Positions 9,527 to 17,400 of a stretch of 34,508 nucleotides of DNA are shown piece after piece. The notes beneath the pieces are model-generated. The model ran no database searches, was not told the DNA's origin, and worked only from the letters and a program-made list of their open reading frames with translations. Made by a program: the position numbers and the translations under genes. Location: positions 1 to 34,508 of the forward strand of contig CALDJX010000009.1 in assembly GCA_937899075.1 (NCBI GenBank), in the 5' to 3' direction. Within the stretch, counting starts at the first letter, position 1. Every line of letters starts with the position of its first letter. Source of the DNA: an uncultured Planctomyces sp. GTDB lineage: Bacteria > Planctomycetota > Planctomycetia > Planctomycetales > Planctomycetaceae.

Positions 9527-9592
9527 CGTCATTCCCGCGCAGGCGGGGACCCCGTTCGTCGGTTCTGGGTTCCCGCCTGCGCGGGAATTACG
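9527..9592. repeat. Intergenic palindromic element, family F (ATTCCCGC...GCGGGAAT)
   Basis: Left arm 9527-9553 and right arm 9567-9592 are near-perfect reverse complements around CGCGCAGGCGGG. Each arm is also partly self-complementary (CCCGCCTGCGCGGG). The ATTCCC/GGGAAT ends resemble the dispersed dRS3-type repeats of Neisseria and similar repeats in other Proteobacteria. The element lies in the P450/propeller convergent spacer. Confidence 0.8.
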
Positions 9593-9628
9593 AAGAAGCG
9601 GCGAGTCATTGCGTCGCTCCGCCAAAAA

Positions 9629-9670
9629 CGTAGGGCCGGTTCCCACCGGCCGGTAGGAACCGGCCCTACG
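9629..9670. repeat. 42-nt palindrome, family G, possible terminator of the propeller gene
   Basis: The two 21-nt halves (9629-9649 and 9650-9670) are reverse complements at 20 of 21 positions with no loop, built on GTAGGGCCGG and CCGGCCCTAC. It lies 17 nt past the stop codon of the minus-strand propeller gene and could end transcription, although no T-tract follows. Confidence 0.85.
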
Positions 9671-9686
9671 AATTCATTTCCTGCGG

Positions 9687-10961
9687 CTACTTGCGAATGT
9701 CGTAACAAAGCAGGGCGTTCTGGTCGCGGGCGTAGAGGAGACCGTCGACGATGACGGGGTGTGGCCAGCTCTTGCCGTTCTTTGTGGCGAGTCTGAACGA
9801 ACCCTTCAGTCGATACTCCTCGGGAGTTGCTTCAATCAGGGCCATTACTCCGTCTTCGTAGCGGAAGTAGAGATGCCCGTCGGCCAGGAGAATCGCGGCT
9901 GAGCCACCGCCCGGGCCTCGGCCTCCGGACCAGACTTCCTCGCCGGTTGAGAAGTTAATGCACAGCGGAAATCCGTTGTTGTGACCGTGGCCGCAGTAGA
10001 TGTGGTCGGCGTAAACGATCATGCCGCCGTGGTGATTCTGCATTTTCTTCGCGTCAAGAAAATACTTTTCTTTGGCAACCAGACCGTCGCCTTCTTTGAC
10101 AATCTGCAGCAGCGCGGCCCCGGTGCCGTAGCCGGTCGAGCAGAAGACGCTGTCGCCTTTGACCAGCGGCGTCGAGATGTTGGCAGTCCCGTTGGCAATG
10201 CGGTTGTACGACCAAAGCTGTTTGCCATTCTCAGCATCGATAGAAATCACTCCTCGACCGGTTAACTGAATGTACTGCTTCACGTCCCGTGCGTGGCTGA
10301 TCACGATCGACGAGTAGCCCGCTCCGTCTTTCCCTCGCTTGCCGATGTCATCCGGCATGGCCGACTTCCAGATCGTCTCGCCGGTTTTCTTATTCAGTGC
10401 GACAACGACTGCGTCTTTCGCACCAGGAGTGCAGACCAGCCGGTCGCCGTCGATCAGAGGAGATTCGCTGTAGCCCCAACCCGACATCATGCTGCCGCCA
10501 AAGTCTTTCGGAAAATCCTTCTGCCACGCGATCTTGCCCGTCGTCACGTCGACTGCGACAAGATGCCCGTCTCGCCCCAACGCGTAAACAAGTCCGCCAT
10601 CGACTGTCGGCGTGCAGTTGGGATCTCCGCCGCCGACTGGAGTCGCCCACAGTTCGCGGCCACCGTTCAGGTCGAGCGCGATCAGCTCGCAGCCAGCCTT
10701 GCGTTTGCCCATCGTGAAGATGCGGCCTCCCGAGATCGCAATCGACGAATACCCTCGACCAAGTCCGTCAATCTGCCACTTGACTTCCGGCCCGTATTCG
10801 GGCCATTCGGATTGCAGCCCGGTTTCGTCCAGCGCGATCCCATTTCGATGAGGCCCCCGCCACGAAGGCCAATCGTTGGCAGTCGCCATCTGCATCTGCT
10901 GGGCGAAGGCCAGCGACGCAATACCGAGAAGTATCCATGAGCGGAATTCTGCGTGGAGCAT
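9687..10961 (-). CDS. Secreted PQQ-like beta-propeller (BamB-like) protein
   Basis: 424 residues with a signal peptide-like N-terminus ending near AQQMQMATA. The body begins with DWPSWRGPHRNGIA, the opening typical of planctomycete PQQ-like proteins, and then runs as repeated propeller blades of the kind ALDLNGGRELWATPV, AVDVTTGKIAWQKDF, ALNKKTGETIWKSAM and SIDAENGKQLWSYNR. The Trp docking pattern of the blades is clear, but nothing shows whether PQQ is bound; many such proteins are structural or of unknown activity. The ATG at 10961 is preferred over a TTG at 10982 because the signal peptide then begins sooner; neither has a strong ribosome binding site. It is a single-gene unit facing the P450 gene. 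Confidence 0.85.
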   Translation of the reverse strand: MLHAEFRSWILLGIASLAFAQQMQMATANDWPSWRGPHRNGIALDETGLQSEWPEYGPEVKWQIDGLGRGYSSIAISGGRIFTMGKRKAGCELIALDLNGGRELWATPVGGGDPNCTPTVDGGLVYALGRDGHLVAVDVTTGKIAWQKDFPKDFGGSMMSGWGYSESPLIDGDRLVCTPGAKDAVVVALNKKTGETIWKSAMPDDIGKRGKDGAGYSSIVISHARDVKQYIQLTGRGVISIDAENGKQLWSYNRIANGTANISTPLVKGDSVFCSTGYGTGAALLQIVKEGDGLVAKEKYFLDAKKMQNHHGGMIVYADHIYCGHGHNNGFPLCINFSTGEEVWSGGRGPGGGSAAILLADGHLYFRYEDGVMALIEATPEEYRLKGSFRLATKNGKSWPHPVIVDGLLYARDQNALLCYDIRK

Positions 10962-11146
10962 TGATTCAAAACCTGTGAGCAAAAGGCGGGAAGAACTGCC
11001 CGGTCAGGCAGCGGGGGAGTGTCACAACATCAACGGAAAAAGCTGACCGACTCGTTGAAGAGTCGACTGACGGCGCGCAGCGTGAATATAGTCCGAATGC
11101 TCGCCGCCAACAATTCGGATCGAGGCAGCGTTCGCCGTCGCAACGC

Positions 11147-11232
11147 GTAGGTCAGGCTCTGCCTGACGAAGTCTGGTCAAGGAATCACAGAGTAAATCAG
11201 TTCCCTACTCCGTCAGGCCGAGCCTGACCTAC
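11147..11232. repeat. Intergenic palindromic element, family E copy 1 (GTCAGGC..GCCTGAC)
   Basis: Left arm 11147-11172 and right arm 11207-11232 are reverse complements with two or three mismatches. Each arm is itself a mini-hairpin (GTCAGGC, 3-nt loop, GCCTGAC). The left arm is the exact reverse complement, over 26 nt, of the segment at 23244-23269. The rest of the 336-nt divergent spacer 10962-11297 shows no other feature I can support. Confidence 0.85.
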
Positions 11233-11297
11233 TGAATTGCCGTAAGTCCTGATCGCTTTTCACAGTCAAACTTCAGAATCGCCCGAGGTCACCGAAC

Positions 11298-12860
11298 ATG
11301 TTCAGACCAGACACGCTGCTCAGACACGAACTTACTGAAGCGTCGTTTCGCCGTAGAATCGCGCCGACGGTGATGATCTCTGTGATCTCGTTCGTTCTGG
11401 CAATGCAGACGCAGTTCGCGATCGCGGAAACCTTGCTGGCTGGTGCCGCCAAAGTCGACATTACCAATCTCGATGCCGGACCGGTCAACGATCCACTTTA
11501 TGTAAAAGCGCTGGTTCTGAAGTCCGGCTCGACGATGACCGCCATCGTCACGGTCGACGCCGTCGCCATCGGAGGAATCGGCCACATTAAAGACGACTAT
11601 CTCGGCAAGGTGAGGGCTGCCGTTGAAAAAGAGCTCGGCATCAAACCGGCCAACGTCATCGCAAACGCCAGCCACTGCCACGGCATCGTCTGCACGGACG
11701 CCGACGAGCGGACCATTCGGGCGATCAAAGAAGCCGCCAGCAACCTCGTCCCGGTTAAAGTCGGAGTCGGAACCGGTTACGAAGATCGCATCATGGAGAA
11801 CCGTCGGCTCATCATGAAAGACGGCCGCACGATCGACGTCCGGCATGCGTACTCAATTCCGCCTGACGAAGAGATCGCTTCCGTCGGACCAGTCGACACG
11901 GAAATCGGCGTCCTCAGACTTGACCGACTCGACGGAACAACGCTCGCCGTGGTCTACAACTTCGCCTGCCACCCGATTCAGAACGTGCCCAGCCGAGGCA
12001 ACAGCGCGGACATCACTGGCTTCGCGTCGCAGGTCATCGAAGACAATCTCAGCGAAGGAACCGTTGCTCTGTTCGTGCAGGGCTGCGGCGGCGACATCAA
12101 CCCGATCCGCTACAAAGACGTTGATTATCCACGCGACGCCGAACCGCTCGGCAACATGCTCGGCCTGAGCACTCTGAAAGCCGTTCGTAAAATCACTGCC
12201 AAAGAAGACAGCCGACTTAACGTGCTGAGCGAAGTTCTCACACTCCCGCGCGCGGACACGGACAGCCGCATCGCAGAAATGGAATCCGAGCAGACTCGGC
12301 TGATGCAATCACTGGGCGGTACGACTCTCAACCTGAAAACATTCATCCCGCTTTTTGTGAAATACAAAGCGTCGGAAGAATTTCCCGCCAACTACCCGTA
12401 TCGATATCTGCATGACCGCGCGATGGGACGCAAAGATCTCGACACGCTCGACGCGGAAAACCGAGCGAACATGGAGCGGTACATCCGCAACATCCACACG
12501 ATGGAGAAGCTGACGCGTCTCAACACAAACATGCGACTGCTGCGAAAACATCACGCCGCTGGAGCCGCGGCCGGCAAACGCACGATCGACGTCGAGCTGA
12601 CCGGCCTCCGCATCGGCGATTTCGTGATGACCACTTTCCCCGGCGAGCTGACCGTGCAGATCGGTCTGAACCTCAAAAAGAAATCGCCACACAAACCAAC
12701 ATTCATCGCCGGCTACACGAACGGCTACATCTATTACGCCCCGACGACCGAACAACTACTGAACGTCGGCGGCGCTCAGGAAGACAGCGACTGCGTACTC
12801 GGGGCGGACTGGCAGAAGATCTACGAGGACAAAGCAGTCGGAATCCTCAGCGAGCTTTAG
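11298..12860 (+). CDS. Secreted neutral ceramidase-like hydrolase
   Basis: 520 residues. GAGG lies 9 nt before the ATG. A basic N-terminus and hydrophobic segment (about 22-43) form a signal peptide. The order of motifs follows the neutral/alkaline ceramidase N-terminal domain: NASHCHG (His126, His128) in place of the family's zinc-binding THTHSG, NFACHP (His225) for the second metal-ligand block, and QGCGGDINP (261-269) for the conserved QGNAGDxSP-like block. A C-terminal segment with TFPGELTVQ and FIAGYTNGYIYYAPT also matches the family. Planctomycetes carry many such proteins whose substrates are untested, so ceramide hydrolysis is only a family-level suggestion. The gene stands alone between two palindrome-bearing spacers. 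Confidence 0.8.
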   Translation: MFRPDTLLRHELTEASFRRRIAPTVMISVISFVLAMQTQFAIAETLLAGAAKVDITNLDAGPVNDPLYVKALVLKSGSTMTAIVTVDAVAIGGIGHIKDDYLGKVRAAVEKELGIKPANVIANASHCHGIVCTDADERTIRAIKEAASNLVPVKVGVGTGYEDRIMENRRLIMKDGRTIDVRHAYSIPPDEEIASVGPVDTEIGVLRLDRLDGTTLAVVYNFACHPIQNVPSRGNSADITGFASQVIEDNLSEGTVALFVQGCGGDINPIRYKDVDYPRDAEPLGNMLGLSTLKAVRKITAKEDSRLNVLSEVLTLPRADTDSRIAEMESEQTRLMQSLGGTTLNLKTFIPLFVKYKASEEFPANYPYRYLHDRAMGRKDLDTLDAENRANMERYIRNIHTMEKLTRLNTNMRLLRKHHAAGAAAGKRTIDVELTGLRIGDFVMTTFPGELTVQIGLNLKKKSPHKPTFIAGYTNGYIYYAPTTEQLLNVGGAQEDSDCVLGADWQKIYEDKAVGILSEL

Positions 12861-12885
12861 TCGTGTTGAGCCTGAACGACAACGA

Positions 12886-13016
12886 CTGACGCAAAGTCGC
12901 AAAGCCGCTAAGAAACGCAAAGACCAGCAATCGCTCGTCGAACAAAATTTCTTCACTCACTTCTCTGTTCACAGAATCCCTTTGCGAAACTCTGCGTCTT
13001 CGCGACTTTGCGTCAG
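12886..13016. repeat. Intergenic palindromic element, family B copy 1 (GACGCAAAGTCGCAAAG)
   Basis: Left arm 12886-12922 and right arm 12979-13016 are imperfect reverse complements built of repeated GCAAAG/CTTTGC words. The right arm overlaps the false upstream start of the following dehydrogenase reading frame. The first 27 nt of the left arm recur exactly at 34432-34458. Confidence 0.85.
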
Positions 13017-13062
13017 ACATCTTCCTTGCACGCACGATGGACATCACAGCAGACAAGGGAAT

Positions 13063-13066
13063 GGAG
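13063..13066 (+). promoter_or_regulatory. Ribosome binding site deciding a TTG start
   Basis: GGAG lies 7 nt before the TTG at 13074. This supports the internal start of the iron-type alcohol dehydrogenase over the TTG at 13008, which lies within a palindromic repeat. Confidence 0.6.
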
Positions 13067-13073
13067 CGACGAA

Positions 13074-14306
13074 TTGAATCTTAATTACGACTTCTACGCG
13101 CCGGGGCAGATCACCTTCGGCTGGGGTCGGCGATCTGAGCTGGGCTCGATTGTTGCGCAGCATGGACAGCGAGCGTTTTTCGTTTCCGGAAGTCGCACAC
13201 TCGATGCCTCCGGCCTGCTCGGCAAGCTGGTCGATCAGGTGAGGTCTGAAGGCTGCGACTGCGAACTCGTCACGACGATTTCGCACGAACCCGAAGTGAC
13301 TGATGTCGACAGGCTGGTTGCTGATCTCGTTCGGCGAGGCGCTGGACCCGGTGACTGTTTAGTCGGCATCGGCGGAGGCTCCGCGATCGACCTCGCGAAG
13401 GCGGCCGCTGCCCTGGTGACCAACCGCGAAAGCTCGACCGTTAAAGACTACCTCGAAGGTGTCGGGGCCGGACTGACGATCAGCACTCCGCCATTGCCGC
13501 TGATTGCGACGCCGACGACGGCGGGCACCGGAACGGAAGCCACGAAGAACGCAGTCATCTCGTCCTACGATCCGGCGTTCAAGAAAAGTCTGCGGTCGCC
13601 AATGATGATCCCGGATGCGGTCCTGATCGACCCTGAACTGGCAGTCGGTCTCTCGCCGGAAACGACCGCTCACACAGGCATGGACGCGATTACCCAGCTG
13701 CTCGAAAGTCTCATTTCAGACCGCGCCCAACCAATTCCGCAGGCGTTGTGTCTTCACGGGCTGTCGCTGGCGATCCCTGCGATCGTCGAATCCGTCGAGA
13801 ATGGCTCGTCACGTCCGGCACGCGAAGCGATGGCACATGCCGCTTTGCTGTCAGGTCTCGCATTGGCGAACTCGGGGCTGGGCATGGCTCACGGTGTCGC
13901 CGCTGCGTTGGGTGTTCACGCCCGAGTTCCTCACGGCCTTGCCTGCGCCGTCATGCTGCCAACAACTCTCAGAACAAATCGCGAGGTCGCTGAACGAACT
14001 CTCGCCCAGGCTGGCCGAGTCATGCAGCAGTCGGTGCTTGACTCTGAACTTTCAGACGGTGAATCACGCGAGATCGCGAAAGCCGTACCGCTTGATTCGG
14101 ACGAGGCAGCGGCGGGATTTGCTATCCAGACAGTCGAGCAACTCTGTGATCGAATTGGCATTCCGAAAACATTGACCGAACTCGGCGTGACACACGATCA
14201 GATTCCCGCCATCGTCGTCAGCTCACGAGGGAACAGCATGAGCGGCAATCCGAAAACATTGAACGACGACGAGTTGACAATCATTCTGCGAAACATGACT
14301 GGCTGA
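13074..14306 (+). CDS. Iron-type (group III) alcohol dehydrogenase
   Basis: 410 residues from a TTG start. The NAD(P)-binding GIGGGSAIDLAK is at about 98-109, and the family signature PTTAGTGTEATKNAVIS follows at about 147-163. Metal-ligand positions are Asp204 in TGMDAITQ, His273 in GLGMAHG and His287 in VPHG. The position that is usually His, four residues after the Asp, is Gln208. This Gln variant occurs in some subgroups, so the metal may be bound differently or be other than iron. The enzyme should oxidise an alcohol or reduce an aldehyde with NAD(P)H in the cytoplasm; the substrate cannot be assigned. It is flanked by palindromic elements on both sides. Confidence 0.85.
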   Translation: MNLNYDFYAPGQITFGWGRRSELGSIVAQHGQRAFFVSGSRTLDASGLLGKLVDQVRSEGCDCELVTTISHEPEVTDVDRLVADLVRRGAGPGDCLVGIGGGSAIDLAKAAAALVTNRESSTVKDYLEGVGAGLTISTPPLPLIATPTTAGTGTEATKNAVISSYDPAFKKSLRSPMMIPDAVLIDPELAVGLSPETTAHTGMDAITQLLESLISDRAQPIPQALCLHGLSLAIPAIVESVENGSSRPAREAMAHAALLSGLALANSGLGMAHGVAAALGVHARVPHGLACAVMLPTTLRTNREVAERTLAQAGRVMQQSVLDSELSDGESREIAKAVPLDSDEAAAGFAIQTVEQLCDRIGIPKTLTELGVTHDQIPAIVVSSRGNSMSGNPKTLNDDELTIILRNMTG

Positions 14307-14325
14307 CACTCTTTAGCCATGCTGA

Positions 14326-14436
14326 CCTCATTAATCGCAGAGGACGGAGAGAAAAAACGTCGAGTTACCGTAGAGTCTTTGCCTTTTCCTCACCGTCCTC
14401 TGCGGTTGCTCTCCTCTCCGACCTCTGCGATGAATT
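14326..14436. repeat. Intergenic palindromic element, family A variant (CGCAGAGGACGGAGAG)
   Basis: The left arm (about 14329-14353) pairs with two adjacent copies on the right: CACCGTCCTCTGCGG near 14391-14405, and a second CTCTCC..CCTCTGCG block near 14411-14430. It looks like the CCACAGAGG family with A/C-to-G drift, plus a duplicated right arm. Confidence 0.75.
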
Positions 14437-14490
14437 TCTGAATGCGTTAAAGAAGCCGACTCATTCGAACACCTCACCCGAACGGAAATC

Positions 14491-17400
14491 ATGACGACGT
14501 TTCTTGAATTCCTCCGAGACCGGACTGCAGCCAGCGGGTTTTCGACCGAAGATGCGCTGGCCAGTTTCCTTCCGTTGATGCGGCAGTCGATCGAGGCTCA
14601 CGCCACGGAATTCGTCGCGCCGCTCGATAACATCGACAGGCTGCAGGTCGAAGGCGTCCAGTTGTGGTTCGAAGAGTCTCATCTGAGGAAGCCGCTGCTG
14701 AACGCTCGCCATGTGCAGAAGATTCAGCGGCCGCGTGCTCGTGCTGTCGAAATTGTGGGAGAAAGCCGAGCGGTCACCGACGTCGACGACGACCGTGAAT
14801 GGCACGACCTGTCCATCGGCAATCGCGATCAGACGGAAGTTGAGTATCCCGTTTACCTGCCCGGTTACGTCGCGTGGGAACATCTTGCGGAACATCACGA
14901 CCCGCTTACCGACGTCTTCTGCCTGGGCATGATTCTCGGCAGCCTGGTCAGCGGTCTCGACTTTTCCGTAGACGAAGATCTGAATTCATTTGTCCGTTCG
15001 CGCGACAACCTTTTCAAACTGAACCCCGATCTGCACCCATTCGTCGCGCGAGCGATCGTGCAGATGACCGAGCTTGATCGAAATCGGAGACCGCAGGATC
15101 TGGCCGCCCTGTTTCGAGCCTTGCAGAACTACCGCGACCAGACGGTCAGCTTCGAAATCGAGATGACCAGAATCACTGGCTTCGAGACGCGTGACATCAA
15201 AGGCAAACAACAGGTCGTGCTCGCCAAACTGCAGGAGCGACTGTTTGAGATCTCACGCCGGAATCGATTGCTCAATTTCACACCGACGTCGCTCTCGATC
15301 AATCTGACTCAGGCGTCGGTGCCACTTTCGTTCGATATTCAACATATTCGACCGGAGCAGATTCTGACGTGGACTCCGAAGTTTCAGAAGAAGATCGCTG
15401 GCGGCGGCAACGTTGCTCTGAACAGCTATCTGAATTTTCGAGAAGCAATTTATCTGCCGAGCACTTTAAGCAAGATCGCGACAGAAGCTCGCCGCGACGA
15501 GAAGGAATTCGGCTTCGCGCAGCTGCGTCTTGTGGCCTGCTTTCTTCGCTGGACAAATCTCAAAGAGACACCACATGAATCGTACGACTCGCCGTTGCTG
15601 CTGATTCCCGTCCGACTTCGCAAGAAGAAAGGCGTGACGGACATTTACGAGCTTCAGCCGTTGAGCGACGACGCGGAAGTGAACCCCGTCATCCGGCACC
15701 AGTTTCGTCAGTTGTTCGGCATCACGCTGCCGGAACGGATCGACTTGAATGAATCGTCGCCGGAAGAGCTCTGGAAGTTCCTGGAAGACCAGATCCGCTG
15801 CACCGAACCCGGCGTGACGCTTGAACTGGTCGACAAACCTCGCGTCGAAATTCTGCACGACAAAGCGCGGCGGCGGCTCGAGCAGTATCGTAGAAAAGCC
15901 CGCGTTGCCGGCCGCGGCGTTCGCCGATTCCTGGATCTCGACTACTCATACGATCCCGCCAACTATCACCCACTCGGGCTGAAGTTGTTTTCCGCCCGCG
16001 TGAAACCAGTCGATGTGCACCTGCACGATATTCTCAACACGAAGCCGCCAGCGAGGACCGCTCCGCCAGACCAGAACGCGAAGGGCCTCTCGCCGGGCAA
16101 CTCGATCATCGACTCGCCGGCCGTCATCGAGAAGGATCGTTCTTTCTACAATTTCAAAGGTCGATCGGGCGACAATCCGTATCACTGGGAATTCGATCTG
16201 TGCAGCGTAACGCTCGGCAACTTTCGCTACCGCCGCATGTCGCTGGTTCGTGACTACGCGTCGCTGGTCGAGGGCGACGCCAGCAACCCTGCTTTCGACG
16301 CAACATTTTCGCTCGTGCCTCGTCCACTGAAAGAAGATGCCGACGAGACGCTGCCGCTGACCGAACGCTTCCACGTTGTTCCTTGCGACCCGACTCAGAC
16401 CGCGGCCATTGCCGAATCGAGAACGTCGCGCAGCTACATCATTCAAGGTCCGCCCGGCACAGGAAAATCTCAGACGATCACAAATCTGATTGCTGATTAT
16501 GTCATGCGGGGCAAACGAGTTCTGTTTGTCTGCGAGAAACGAGCGGCGATCGACGTTGTTTATCACCGACTGAAGACGCAGGGTCTGGAAGAACTCTGCT
16601 GCCTGATCCATGACTCGCAGGCGGATAAAAAATCGTTCGTCATGGATCTGAAGGCGACGTACGAGTCGTTTCTCGATGATGCCAACCGCCGCCGGAACCA
16701 CCAGAAACGCAAACGCGATGACCTGGTCAATCAGATCGAGCAGGAAGTCAAACCGCTGGATGATTTCAGCACGTCGATGAAATCTTCAACGGGCGACGCA
16801 GCAACATCCTTGATCGATCTTCTGCAGCGACTGGTGCAGATTTCCGATGCATGCCCGCAGGACCTGACTCCCGAGCAGTGGGAACAGATCCCGGATTACT
16901 CGCAGTGGGAACAGTCCGCGGCAACGTTGCGAAAATTCGATGAAGCCCTGCGTGATGTACAACCAAACGGCATCCTGCATGATGCCTCGCTGAAGTCCCT
17001 TGCCCCGTCGCTGGCCAAAGTCGACCGCCCCATCGATTCCGTTTCGACGGCTCTTCAGGAAGCTGCGCCGCCTCTGACAAAGCTGCAAACGACAATTCAG
17101 AACCATGCCTCACTCGTCGATCCCAAATGGACGATCGAGCATTGGCAGGACGTCGTTTCGTTTGCCGAAAAGGCGATCGTTCTGGCCGACAACGGACTGA
17201 TCGGATTACTCAGTCCCGACAGTCCGCTCAACGAAACAGTCCGGCGACACGCTCCAAAACTCGAACGAAGCAAGGCCGCACACGCGGAAGCCTGCGAGAA
17301 GACCAAAGCCTGGAAGACACGACTTTCTGCTGACGATGCGGAGATAGCGCTCTCGCAAGCCAGGAGCCTGGAGAGTTCGTTCTTCCGTTTCCTCAACCCT

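Noticed and set aside
13008-13073. Upstream start of the alcohol dehydrogenase
   Set aside because: The TTG at 13008 lies in the right arm of a palindromic repeat and has no ribosome binding site; the TTG at 13074 has GGAG 7 nt before it.
15946-16701. 251-codon minus-strand frame inside the helicase gene
   Set aside because: It is wholly antisense to a region with clear helicase motifs, including Walker A, and has no recognisable protein features.
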